DNA of 64,000 bases, from positions 178,243-242,242 of the forward strand of contig NZ_JAFEWF010000011.1 of assembly GCF_017355835.1 (NCBI RefSeq). Direction: 5' to 3'. The notes under the pieces are model-generated. The model worked only from the letters and a program-made list of their open reading frames with translations, was not told where the DNA came from and searched no databases. The first letter of the stretch is position 1, and each line of letters opens with the position of its first letter. A program made the position numbers and the translations under genes. This stretch comes from Desertivirga brevis. GTDB taxonomy: Bacteria; Bacteroidota; Bacteroidia; Sphingobacteriales; Sphingobacteriaceae. Positions 9,295 to 19,900 of the stretch are shown here, one piece after another.

Positions 9295-9438
9295 CTATAG
9301 GCTGGTATAAATTGCAAGTGATAAAACTACCATAAAAAGTAGCAGATACATAAAGGCATCAAATCTTCTGTTTTCTGCATAAGAGAACTTCGATTTGTGG
9401 TAGGGAGCCTCTTCCGGAGTGTACGTTTTCAAAATCAT
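9295..9438 (-). CDS. Small single-pass membrane protein, 47 aa
   Basis: This short frame encodes 47 residues. It begins MILKTYTPEEAPYHKSKFSY, followed by AENRRFDAFMY and then a hydrophobic segment (YLLLFMVVLSLAIYTSL) that runs to the C-terminus. The soluble part is charged and the last ~19 residues can span a membrane. ATG start, TAG stop, followed 15 nt later by the 84-aa gene. I recognise no family. The amphipathic-then-hydrophobic layout and gene pairing make it more likely real than random. Confidence 0.5.
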   Translation of the reverse strand: MILKTYTPEEAPYHKSKFSYAENRRFDAFMYLLLFMVVLSLAIYTSL

Positions 9439-9677
9439 AAAAAATGGGATTTAAGATGTGACAATACTAAAGCAAAGTTTAGTCCATAAGATTGAAAATC
9501 AGTGTACTCTGTCTCCTTCTACCGAATAATTAAGCAGGGAAATTAAAAATTAACTTTTGGTTTAATAAAAGGTGTAAGAAAATCAGCACACTGAACAAAA
9601 AAGTGGTCGCAGTGTATAGCTTTTTTACATATGTACTAAATACACTATGCTAGCTGTTTTCCAAGGAATTAGATGTC

Positions 9678-10172
9678 CTAATAAGCAGTTTTCTTCATCA
9701 ACTCGCTCTTTATTGCCCTCTCCAATTCATCAGGTTTTCGCGTGCCGATAATGTATTCAAGCCCATCCCTGTCAGTTAAATAAATAGCTTCTTTACCACT
9801 GGCATAGAAGCGGATCTTACCATTTTGATGGAGATTGTAAACAGGATTATTGATGATAAAAGAATTGTACTTCTTGCGTTCCACTCTTACAATGCTGTTC
9901 AAATCAATCTTAACGAGCTTGGTAGTCCACAGCCCATCAAGTATAAGACTTCCGTTCCTGACAGCCGTTCTGTAATGGACCATAAACAACATAATGATTG
10001 AAACAACAAATATCCCTGCTCCTACTAATAAGAACAAGTCACCATTCCTTTCCTTCCCTTCGGTGATATAGTAGGCGGCAATACAAAATAGGATCATCAC
10101 AGCACGAATGCTTATGCGGTTAAAATCACGTCCCAGGTATTGTTTTTCTTCGAATACAGGCTTGCTGCTCAT
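9678..10172 (-). CDS. Membrane protein with PH-like domain
   Basis: The 164-aa protein has two transmembrane segments (about residues 23-39 and 47-66) followed by a soluble beta-rich C-terminal domain (about 75-150) that looks like a bacterial pleckstrin-homology-like domain (VRNGSLILDGLWTTKLVKID, then RVERKKYNSF). This is a fold-level guess from the pattern of two membrane helices plus short strands; no catalytic motif is visible. The gene starts 4 nt after the tilS stop on the same strand, so it is almost certainly in the tilS transcript. Confidence 0.7.
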   Translation of the reverse strand: MSSKPVFEEKQYLGRDFNRISIRAVMILFCIAAYYITEGKERNGDLFLLVGAGIFVVSIIMLFMVHYRTAVRNGSLILDGLWTTKLVKIDLNSIVRVERKKYNSFIINNPVYNLHQNGKIRFYASGKEAIYLTDRDGLEYIIGTRKPDELERAIKSELMKKTAY

Positions 10173-10176
10173 GCTC

Positions 10177-11511
10177 TTAGATTTGCTTGAATATACTAAC
10201 TTTTTTTGTTTCGGGGCCTACCCTATAACGGTCGTCTGTTCTGTAGCCAATTACCCACAAAATATCCCCGTTACCGTTAACTAATAGGGGAACACGTTTT
10301 TTTTGTGTTAGTGGAATTTTCAACTCCCGTAAATAATCGCTCAATTTCTTCTTCCCTTTCATACCAAAAGGAAAGAAATAATCACCGTCGTTCCATAGAC
10401 GCATCTTCAAAGGGTATTGTAACAAACTTTCATCAAAAAAAGCCTTCTCCCTGTTTTTTTCAATAAAGACATTTTCAAAATCAAACGATTCCCGCTCGTA
10501 ATTCTTTGCCATAAAATCAAGCTTGACCAGATCGATTGACCAGATTACTTCTTCTGCTAATTCAAACAATTTCTCCTCCAGAAGCAATTTGCCACGATCC
10601 AGAACAATAAGATGAGTAGCCGATTCGTAAACTTTCCCAGGCTCCCCTATCCAGGTTGCTACTAAATCAGCAAGAACATTTTCTGAGAAGCCAAAGGGTC
10701 TAAAGAGCTCAAACAGTAATAATTCCAGGGGCTCCAATTGCTTTAGTTGCTGCAGATCGATCTCAACTGTCCCCTCGGGAAGTTTCTTAAAAAGAACTTT
10801 CCTTAATTCATTAACCTGTATGTTCAAAAATTCCTCAAGCTGCCCAAATCGTCTACTATTCCTTTCAAAAGTTTCGTCTAGTGCAGGGTTTAACTCCTTC
10901 AGCTTTGGAATAACTTCTAACCTTATCTTATTTCTGGCATATTTGGCCGAAAGGTTTGAACTATCTTCCCTAAATGAAATCGCTTCTGATCTGATAATAT
11001 CATCTATATCTTGACGCTTAAGAAATAGCAGAGGGCGCACAAAATTCGCCCTTTTTGCCTGAATGCCATGCAATCCGGCAATTCCAGTTCCCCTTGTAAG
11101 GTTAAGCAAGACAGTTTCTGTAACATCGCTGCCGTGATGGGCCAATCCTATGACTTCATAATTATGATCCTGTCTTATCTTCTCCAGCCAGTTATGTCGC
11201 AACTCCCGCGCAGCCATTTGAATTGACAGTTTATGGTCAGCAGCATAGTCAAGGGTGTCAAATCTTACAGAGAAGAAACATACCTGTAACTCATCAGCAA
11301 GCTCTCTTACAAAAGCCTCATCTCCATCTGATTCTTCCCCCCTTAATCCAAAGTTACAGTGCGCAATACCAAAAGGGAGCGATGCTGCGTTAAACAGCTT
11401 TACCATTAGTACCGAATCGCGACCGCCACTTACTGCCAGCAAAACTTTCTTGCGAGTATCAAAAAGCTGCTGCTGTTGAATAAATGTTAAAAAGCGATCG
11501 GTTGGCAACAT
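10177..11511 (-). CDS. tilS: tRNA(Ile)-lysidine synthase
   Basis: TilS uses ATP to attach lysine to C34 of the tRNA(Ile) with anticodon CAU, switching its decoding from AUG to AUA. It is an essential cytoplasmic enzyme. The 444-aa protein has the PP-loop SGGRDS at residues 28-33, further N-terminal-domain motifs (GIAHCNFGLRG, LAHHGSDVTET, NLTRGTGIAGLHG), and a C-terminal TilS domain with DGDYFFPFGMKGKKKLSDYL. Length is normal for the family. Its start codon lies only 4 nt from a -7 promoter box, so the mRNA may be leaderless. It is divergent from the OstA-like gene, 83 bp apart. Confidence 0.95.
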   Translation of the reverse strand: MLPTDRFLTFIQQQQLFDTRKKVLLAVSGGRDSVLMVKLFNAASLPFGIAHCNFGLRGEESDGDEAFVRELADELQVCFFSVRFDTLDYAADHKLSIQMAARELRHNWLEKIRQDHNYEVIGLAHHGSDVTETVLLNLTRGTGIAGLHGIQAKRANFVRPLLFLKRQDIDDIIRSEAISFREDSSNLSAKYARNKIRLEVIPKLKELNPALDETFERNSRRFGQLEEFLNIQVNELRKVLFKKLPEGTVEIDLQQLKQLEPLELLLFELFRPFGFSENVLADLVATWIGEPGKVYESATHLIVLDRGKLLLEEKLFELAEEVIWSIDLVKLDFMAKNYERESFDFENVFIEKNREKAFFDESLLQYPLKMRLWNDGDYFFPFGMKGKKKLSDYLRELKIPLTQKKRVPLLVNGNGDILWVIGYRTDDRYRVGPETKKVSIFKQI

Positions 11512-11515
11512 AGGT

Positions 11516-11523
11516 CAAAAGTA
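11516..11523 (-). promoter_or_regulatory. -7 box abutting tilS start (candidate leaderless promoter)
   Basis: On the minus strand TACTTTTG matches TAnnTTTG. Only 4 nt separate it from the ATG at 11511. With the usual distance from box to transcript start, the RNA would begin at or within a base or two of the start codon. No TTTG is present at the expected -33 position. Confidence 0.5.
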
Positions 11524-11582
11524 TCATTTTATTGTTTAAAGACTTATAATACCCTGTGGTACTATTTATCTTTTTAAAAGAC

Positions 11583-11590
11583 TAATTTTG
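11583..11590 (+). promoter_or_regulatory. -7 box abutting the OstA-like gene start (candidate leaderless promoter)
   Basis: TAATTTTG matches TAnnTTTG and is followed after 4 nt by the GTG start at 11595, the same spacing as at tilS. No clear -33 box is visible. Confidence 0.5.
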
Positions 11591-11594
11591 CGTT

Positions 11595-13586
11595 GTGAGA
11601 AAATTTTGTTTTCTAATACTATTTACCCTTGCCGCGATCAACAGCTTCGCCCAAAAAGGGAAGCAGGTGCAACTTACTTCCTCCGAATCCTTCAAAGGCT
11701 TCACAAAGCAAGGAGTAATGCGGATACTTAAACCTATCTTTTCACAGGAAGGATCAACCCTTACTGCTGATAGTGCAGATTTTAACCAGAACGCCAATAC
11801 TTTTGACGCCTTTGGAAACGTAGTGATCACCCAGCCGAATGGAACAACGATTTATTCTGATCTGTTGAACTATAATGGTACAACCCGGCAAGCTATCCTT
11901 ACAAATAACGTCAGGTTAAATGACCGTGGGACACTTCTAACAACCAATTTCCTAACGTACAATCTCGGTACCAGGATCGGCACTTACCTTAATGGAGGTA
12001 GGATCGACAATCAGGGAGATATCCTTACCAGCAAAAACGGCTATTATTTCGCAACCACCCAGGATGCCTATTTCCGTTACGATGTGGTAGTGAACACCGC
12101 GGATGCGATTATTAAGACAGATACGCTGAAATATAATACCGCGAATCGCATAGCTTACTTTTACGGACCCACCAATATTAAAGGTAAAAAAGATCGCACC
12201 AATCTGTACACAGAGAATGGCAATTACAATACTTTAACTGGCCAAGCCTACTTTGGCAAAAGAAACACTTATACAGATGGAAGTAAAACGTTAAAGGGAG
12301 ATAGCCTCTATTATGACCGCAGGATAGGTAATGGACGAGCTATTGGACGAGTAACCTTTATCGATACGGTTCAAAAAAGCACACTTAGGGGAGACATTGG
12401 CGTTTACAATCAGCGGGACGAGAGCGCTTTCGTAACCGGACACGCATACGTGATCCTGGAAACTAAGCAGGATTCTAATAAGGTTGATTCGATCTATATG
12501 ACGGCAGATACTTTAAGGACTAAACTGATCCTTTTGAAAGATCTAAGACCGGCAAATGAGGAGGAATTGAAATCAAACGAAGAGGTTGCTCAGGAAGAGC
12601 AGACAGCAGAAGGAGCTGCTCCGGAAGGTGCACCTGCAAATACATCCGGAGATACCCAGCCAGCAACCTCCTCTACAGGAAACTCAGAGCAGGAAACAGT
12701 ACAGGAGACACCGGCGGAACAACCGGAGAACGAAGAGAAGAAAAAGCCTGCAAAGAAGAAACGAGGTCTTCTGGGAATATTTAACAAGAAAAAAACGGCA
12801 CAACAAGATTCTGTCACCAATATCGGTAAACCCACTTCGGAGGATAGAAAAACTGCGACACTACCGGCGAGTAGAGATTCAGTAACAGCTGATTCTGTAA
12901 CTTTAGCCAAGGCAGTCGCTAAAAACCCTGCTTTAGACACCGCCCGCACACGTATTGTACTGGCTTATCATAAGGTGAAGATCTTTAAATCAGACCTTCA
13001 GACAAAGTCCGATTCGGCCTTTTATAGTTATGCAGATTCGATCATTAGATGTTATAAAAGTCCAATCATCTGGACTCAGGGCTCTCAACTTTCAGCAGAT
13101 ACCATTTTTCTTAAGTTAAAGAACCAAAGGCTGGATAACATGCTCCTGCAACATAATGGCTTTATTGCCAGCACGCAGCTAGACTCAAGCAAGTTTAACC
13201 AGGTTAAAGGGAAAGTACTAACGGGCATTTTTAAAGACAATAAGCTTTATCAAATGTACGTGGATGGGAATGCGGAAAGCATCTACTACACAGTGGAAGA
13301 CAGCGCTTATTCGGGGATGAACAGGACATTAAGTAGCAGGATGCGACTGCAGTTCGAAAACAACAAAGTGCAAGAGGTCATGGTGATTCGAAAGCCGGAA
13401 GGAAAGTATCACCCGATAGAAAAGATAAACAAGGACGATGAAATATTGAAAGGTTTCATATGGAAACCAAATGAGCGACCGAAATCAAAAGAAGAGATCC
13501 TTGGCATAAAAAGAACAACTCCGGTTAAAAGAAAAGTCCCGGCAACGAAGCCTGCCGCTACTTCAACCCAAAAGAAAAAGGGGTAG
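11595..13586 (+). CDS. OstA-like (LptA/LptD N-domain-type) envelope protein
   Basis: The 663-aa protein has a signal peptide (residues 1-20, ending NSFAQ) and an OstA-type beta-jellyroll region at about 30-300 (repeated strands such as TLTADSADFNQNANTFDAFG and VVITQPNGTTIYSDLLNYNG). Proteins of this family act in lipopolysaccharide transport across the periplasm. Residues about 315-410 are a low-complexity linker, first Glu/Ala/Pro-rich, then Lys-rich (KKKPAKKKRG), and a second OstA-like stretch follows to about residue 600. The C-terminal tail is basic. The GTG start is supported by the signal peptide, with no later Met before it. Whether it is the bridge (LptA) or another component cannot be told from sequence alone. 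Confidence 0.82.
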   Translation: MRKFCFLILFTLAAINSFAQKGKQVQLTSSESFKGFTKQGVMRILKPIFSQEGSTLTADSADFNQNANTFDAFGNVVITQPNGTTIYSDLLNYNGTTRQAILTNNVRLNDRGTLLTTNFLTYNLGTRIGTYLNGGRIDNQGDILTSKNGYYFATTQDAYFRYDVVVNTADAIIKTDTLKYNTANRIAYFYGPTNIKGKKDRTNLYTENGNYNTLTGQAYFGKRNTYTDGSKTLKGDSLYYDRRIGNGRAIGRVTFIDTVQKSTLRGDIGVYNQRDESAFVTGHAYVILETKQDSNKVDSIYMTADTLRTKLILLKDLRPANEEELKSNEEVAQEEQTAEGAAPEGAPANTSGDTQPATSSTGNSEQETVQETPAEQPENEEKKKPAKKKRGLLGIFNKKKTAQQDSVTNIGKPTSEDRKTATLPASRDSVTADSVTLAKAVAKNPALDTARTRIVLAYHKVKIFKSDLQTKSDSAFYSYADSIIRCYKSPIIWTQGSQLSADTIFLKLKNQRLDNMLLQHNGFIASTQLDSSKFNQVKGKVLTGIFKDNKLYQMYVDGNAESIYYTVEDSAYSGMNRTLSSRMRLQFENNKVQEVMVIRKPEGKYHPIEKINKDDEILKGFIWKPNERPKSKEEILGIKRTTPVKRKVPATKPAATSTQKKKG

Positions 13587-13610
13587 GCCGTATCGGTCTT
13601 ACCCCTTTTT
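13575..13610. terminator. Bidirectional-looking terminator hairpin between convergent genes
   Basis: AAAAAGGGGTAGGCC and GGTCTTACCCCTTTTT form a stem with one mismatch and a small bulge, flanked by A and T runs. It overlaps the stop codon of the OstA-like gene and can also end transcripts arriving from the minus strand. Confidence 0.75.
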
Positions 13611-13628
13611 CTTTGATCGCCTGGCTTA

Positions 13629-13919
13629 CTACTTGTCAAGCCCGGCGTTCTCCTTCAATTCGTGTTGTCTCTTGTACATTTTAACCGCTCCGAATAGTAC
13701 AGCTGCCATGAACAAGAACGGCACACCGCCATCCAAGGGCATGTCAATGTTATTGTCACTCCCACAATAGGGATACATATCTGCATAGTCCTCCGGATCC
13801 AATTCGCCCGCCTCCACTGCTGCTTCAGCTGCTGCACATCCCCTATCATCTGCAAAACATGGTTTATAAAGAGCAGAGAGGATGAATATAATCCCTGTAA
13901 GAAAAAATCTTTTTATCAT
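13629..13919 (-). CDS. Small exported protein with PID-CTERM-like C-terminal sorting signal
   Basis: The 96-aa protein has a signal peptide (residues 1-23, ending CFA), a short acidic segment with three Cys (CAAAEAAVEAGELDPEDY, then YPYCGSD), and a tail of the form MPLDGGVPFLFMAAVLFGAV followed by basic KMYKRQ. A P-x-D-G-G motif, then a hydrophobic span, then basic residues is the layout of the PID-CTERM sorting signals annotated in Bacteroidota. I assign it by pattern only. Its gene follows the 2103-aa T9SS protein gene by 13 nt, so the two are probably cotranscribed. Function unknown. Confidence 0.7.
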   Translation of the reverse strand: MIKRFFLTGIIFILSALYKPCFADDRGCAAAEAAVEAGELDPEDYADMYPYCGSDNNIDMPLDGGVPFLFMAAVLFGAVKMYKRQHELKENAGLDK

Positions 13920-13932
13920 GATTGCGCTAAGT

Positions 13933-16900
13933 CTAGTTTTTGATGAATTTTAACCTTGCTATGATCTCAGAAACTTCACCTCTCAAATCAAGTATATACA
14001 CACCTGGCTTCAGGTCTGCTACATTCAAAGGCAGCATATGATTATTATCCACTTGCTTCTGTCGGATAATTTTGCCTTCCGGACTCACTATGCTCCAATG
14101 TTTAACCGAATAGGCTTTATCGATTACAACGTTCAATACATTGCTGGCTGGATTTGGATAAAGAGAGACTTTAGCGTTGTTTTTCAGGCTATAGTTTATA
14201 AAAGCCAGTGAAGTGTAGGCAGATTCATCGTTTTCATTTAGTAATGTAAGCCTGTAGTAATTAATACCTTCAGCTGGATTTTGATCACTTAGGCTATATG
14301 TTCTCTTTACAGAGGATGTTCCTGATGCTTTAACACGGTTGAGCTCAGTGAATTCAAGACCGTTTAAAGACTTTTCGATGAGGAATTCTTTAGACCCATT
14401 TTCAGAAAGTGTTGTCCATGACAACTTCACTTCATTGTTTTGCTTTTTAGCTACGAAGCTTCCTTTTTGGAGTGGGAGGACTGAAGGAGGACTGATGATA
14501 AGTTTCAACCTTCCCGTTCCATAGCTTGCTGCAACAGATTTATCAATTGTGAAAGGATAGCTTACACTAGTAGAAGTAACTTCCACGGTCTTGTTCAGGT
14601 AATTATCCACCAGCGCCATTTGAGAATTGCCAAGGGCGGAAAGATCTGTAAAGCTCAATTTTACATCTTCTGTACTCTCTGCGTTCACATTTAAGGGAAT
14701 AATAGTGGTTGTAGTTGGTGAAGGCAAAGCGTTGATCACTAATCTAACATTATCAGAAGAAAGGCTGCTGAATGTTACTGTGCTGGAACCGAAGGCTGTT
14801 GCATCTTCATTAACTACTGCCTTAGAGTTAAAGCTCGGGTTAAATAACACTACAGCTTCCTCTATATTGCTTTTACCTTCGAGATTCATCCTTAAAATCT
14901 TAGTGGATGAAATTGCCTTAACTGAGGGCTTTTCTACTCCAGGTATTGATATCGACAAGTCACTTTGGCGGGTCGACAGAAGTTTAGCCGGGGTTTCTGT
15001 ACCGGTTGATATTACTTTGTCACTCTCTTTGAACTTCACGTAAGATCCGGAACCTGTGGCTTTAGCATAGAAAGCTAAGCCTGGTTGGATGTAACGAAGA
15101 GTGCCACCAGTGTAGGTGGATTTGTCGGAAGCGTTTACAGTAACGCCATTCAAATATGTTGCAAATCCTCCCTTAGGCTTTGCAACCACCAATTGGGTAC
15201 CCACTCCAGATTTCTCCACAGTTTCCCAGTCAATCACCGCCTGGTAAGGATTTCCGATCAGGTTAAAACCATCCCGGGCTGTTTCTTTATTATCTGTGAA
15301 TGTAAAATCCACTCGAACATCGCCTTGGTTTAAGGTACCTTCCAGCCTTACTGCCGTACTTTCTGGATTAGCAAAAGGCTCTTTAAGCTTATAAGAACTT
15401 GTAGAGTTTTCCCTGGTGTAACCACTTCTGTCACCGCGATAGTAGACAAATACTCCGAAGCCAGGCGGCAAGGCCTCTTTAATATTGGCAACGTCAACAA
15501 ACTGCGATTGCGTAACCTTAGCTGGTTCCCAATACCTGGTTAAAGTAGCAGCATCGGGCCTCAAAGCTCCTCCAGGATCGAAACCATTACTTGCTCCTCC
15601 AGGTCCAGTAATGATCATTGATTGTTGCAACTTTTGATAAGTAGTTGAACTACTGCTTTCTTTAACAGGGGAAGAGAATGATCTTGCCCCACGCATTTCA
15701 TAACCGCCGCCTGTAAAAAAGATCTCAGCATTTACATTGCCGACGATTGAAGTACCACTAAGTAAAGGTGCAACGGCCGCTGTTGTTGTAGCACTTGCTT
15801 TTAGATTTAAAAATCCATTTGAATTCAGGGTATTTCTTGATATCTCTACCAGATAGTAAACGTCCAGTCCTCCGCCGGATAAAGTAACGTCTCCCCCTGA
15901 ATTATTTATTACAAGCTTTCCAACCTGCCCATTCGTGGTAGCGTTTCCGATGTATTTTTGCTCCGTTAAGGCTCCGTTGAAATTAAGCGCAGAACTATTT
16001 TTATCGTTATAGAGTAAACTTCCATTATTGTAGAAGTCACATTTAACATACAGTTCCTTACCATTTAAGGATAAGCTTGCACCCGACGCAATGGTTAACC
16101 CGTAGGCCTTGAGATCCGCGGTTAGCACTGGAAACGTGGATGCTCCGGCAGGAATAACGAGTGTCACATTTCCATTATTCGCTGGAAGTAATTTATCTTC
16201 TCCACTGGTGGTACAGGTCCAATTACCGGCGGCGCTTGGGTCTGTACTAACTGCACCAGTCCAGGTATAGGTTAGAGCTCCCGGCATTAATTCGGCTTTT
16301 TCATAGTCAACCTCTAAACTTCCATTGCTGGTATAGACCGACTGGTGGCCTTCAATATAGGTTTTAGCTGTATTCCAATCAGAACTTGGACTTGATGGTT
16401 CACCGATGTACGTAGCGGCAGTAAAAGCCGGTGTATGGGTAGCATCCGCCACCTCAGTACCAAAATAAACGTAGATGCTGTTTGGAGTAGCGCTTAAACT
16501 CGGCAGTTTTACTCTCACTCTAATCGTCCCAGTAATGGCATCGTACCCTTGTATCTCGTAATTGAGCTGCTCGGGATAGCTAGGATCAACAATGGCAATA
16601 TCTGGATAGGATGATGAATTGACCGCGCCCACACAGTTATTTGATAACTTTAGATTATCATCCTGAATAGTAAGCAACGCAGGAAAATTAGTCAGGCTGG
16701 AACTAATCCCTAAATCGCCATTATTTAAATTAACAGTTTTTATGAAGGCGTATTTGGTACTAAATTCATTAAAGTCTGTAACCGAAATAGTAAAGTCCTG
16801 TGTAATTGTTTTGGTACCGTCGTCGGCCTTAACAGTAATAGTGTGAGAGCTAGCAGTTTCGAAATCAAGACTTGACGCAACAGTTACAACGCCAGTTGTT

Positions 16901-19900
16901 GGATCGATCTTAAACCTTCCGCCGGCGTCATCTACAAGGGTAAAACTTACGGAAGGAGCTCCCTGGTGTTCTGCATAGGCAGTGATCGGAACAACAGCAC
17001 CTTTTCTCACACTCTCAGAAACAACATTAACAGCTGCATTTTTATCAACAATATCTGACAAAGGTTCATCCACATTCAGCAGAGCTATAGTAAAGGTTTG
17101 GCTCGAAGTATAATAACCATCTGAAGCCTGAACAGTAATTGTATGAGATTGAGCTTTCTCGTAATTTAATAAGGCTTTATTTGCAACAGAAACAACACCG
17201 GTAGATGAATTGATGGTAAATCTTCCTCCAGCATCATCAGTTAAGGAATAAGTTACAGGGTTTTGATCAGGGTCTACCGCAGAAACTGTAAGTCCTACCA
17301 AAGTGCCATTCTCAGAATTTTCAGGAACCTCGTTGGGGAGACTGCTGATATCTGTTGGGGTGGAAGGAGCGGAATTAACATTTTCTAAAGAACCATATGA
17401 GCTTATGAAGGTAGATCCTCCATTTAAACCCGTACCAAGGTTGGATGGATAACGCTGAATGTTATATTCAGTGGCAATCCAATCGGGGCTTTTGGCAACA
17501 GAGGAGACGCGGAACTCGTCGATGAGACCGCGAAACTTGTAATCAAATTGCGAGTTCTCATTCGGAGCTCCATTCCCGATATACAAAAAAGAACCTACCG
17601 TTCCGCTATTATTTACGGATTGGGAGCGGTATAACTGACCGTTCAGATAAGTTTTGAGGTCAGTTCCATCCATCACTGTTTGCAGGAAGTACCAATTACC
17701 CGTGCTAAGAGGGGCAGGGCTACCTATATGTCTTGTGCTATAATTGTGTCCCAGATTGAATTCAGATTCGGCTGTTCTATCGCTATATACCCCCATTTTA
17801 TATCCCTTCCCATCTCCTCCCTGATTGGAGCAGACTTTTCTGTCTACTCCTACTTCCGAAGGGCTAATCCAGGCCGAAATAGTAAAGTTGGTGGTAGTCG
17901 GTAGCTCATTTATTGTTTTAATAACCTCACTGCCATTGAAGTTATAAGCACTTCCTATTATCCCGGAAGTTAGGTTATTTGTATTACTTGTAAGTGTAGC
18001 ATTATTCAATCCTTTACCATCTTTAATGCCACCTAGTTTTGTTGTATAAGTACTTTCATTGAAGTGAAAGACAGCCCTATAATCTGATCCCCAAGTGTCC
18101 TGGGATGAATGAGTGGTCGGATTACTTGAACCAAAGTACAGGTAAATCTCATTATTAATCGATTTCTTCAAGCTTGGAATTTTAACCCAAACCTTCAGAA
18201 TGCCGTTAGCTGCATCATAATTTTCTATTTGATAGCTGAGCTCACCTCCAGAAATTTGCGACGTGGAAACTTCCTTAAAAGCAATATCGTTTGCCGTGGC
18301 CGATTTAACTTTATCGCTGGCACTTCCAGTATGCTTTAAATCTGTATCGTGGATTTCCAAAAGGACAGGAAAGTTTGTCAGTTCCCCCGAACCACTTACA
18401 TAATTATTGGCATTCAGCGTTAATTTCTTCCTGTACAGATAATTGCTGTAACTATTACCTGTCGAAGCCTCAAATACATCTGTTACAGTAATCGTAAACG
18501 AGGAGCTCTTTTCCTCGCCATCACTGGTTGCCTTTACAATAATGGTGTATGATGGGTTAGCTTCGTAGTCAATCAGCAAACCGTTTTTAACAGTAACCAA
18601 CCCTGAGTTAGCGTCGATCGCAAAACGACCACCAACATCATCAGTCAAAGAATAAACTACTGCTTTACCTCCATTCTCTGCCGAGGCCTTAACTCCGACA
18701 GTAGTACCTGCCGCTGAATTTTCAGGTACAGTATTTGGATCAGGATTAACATCCTTCGGTGCAGCAAACTCCTCTGTTTCATTTTTGACATTAATTACAA
18801 AGGAAGCTGAAGACGTGGTGTAGGTATTATAAGCCAGAACGGTGATGGAGTGCGAGGTGCTATTTTCATAATCTATTAACCCGGCATTAGCCACCGTAAC
18901 AACACCTGTTGTGGAATTGATAGCGAAACGGCCTCCGGCATCATCTTCCAGGTAATAGGTGACAAGCTCGTTGTTTGTCGGTGTATTAGGGGATGAATGT
19001 ATGGTTAAACCAACCGTAGCACCATCCGTAGTAAACTCTGAAATTTCGTTTGTTGCACCATCAACATCAACAGGCGCGGTCGGTTGCGACGCTAAAACCT
19101 CTACAGTACCGTAAGTTTTGATAAATGGCGTGCCGCTAATACCCGCTTGATTATTATATTCCGTTTTAATCCAGTCTGCAGACTTGGCGACACCAGAAAC
19201 GCGAACTTCGTCAATCATTCCTTTGAAATAACGAAGGTCTGCGCCCTCTGAAGGACTTCCAGAAGCTATGTATAACAAAGAACCAAGATTACCATCGCTC
19301 CCCGCAGCATTCGAACGGTCCAAGACGCCGTTCACATAGGTGCGGATATTTGCATTAGTCTCTCCTTCTCCAACTGTTTGCACAAAATACCATTCGTCTG
19401 CTTTCAAGTCAGTACCCCCTGGAAGATCTCTTGTTTTATTTCCAAAGCCTCCATAGGAGTGCTCTAACTCAAGTTTGGTCTTATTATCGCTATAATAAAG
19501 ACCCATTTTAAAGCCCTTATTATTGCCGTCAAAGTTGGACATGACTTTCTGGTCAATCCCAGGCCCGACAGTTGCCGGCTTAATCCAGGCAGACATTGTA
19601 AATGGTGATCTAGTATTACTAGACGCCACCGATGAAGCCGTCACTATATTCTGGCTCCCAGTAAACCTATACCCCTTTCCAATTTTCCCCTCTTCCAAAG
19701 TAACAGTATTACTACTCAGTGTTCCGTTATTCGAACCTACACCATTGATAACTCCCCCGCTCGTAGTCGAAACCGAGCCCTCATTAAAATGAAAAACAGC
19801 CTTATAGTCAGATGTCCAGGTATCCTTGGCAGCAGGATGTGCAGGAGGAGCTGGTGATCCGAAATAGAAGTAAAGGACATTGTTAGAGGCTTTTTTTAAA

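Noticed and set aside
12590..12949. 119-codon antisense frame in the OstA-like gene
   Set aside because: It mirrors the low-complexity linker and has no motif.
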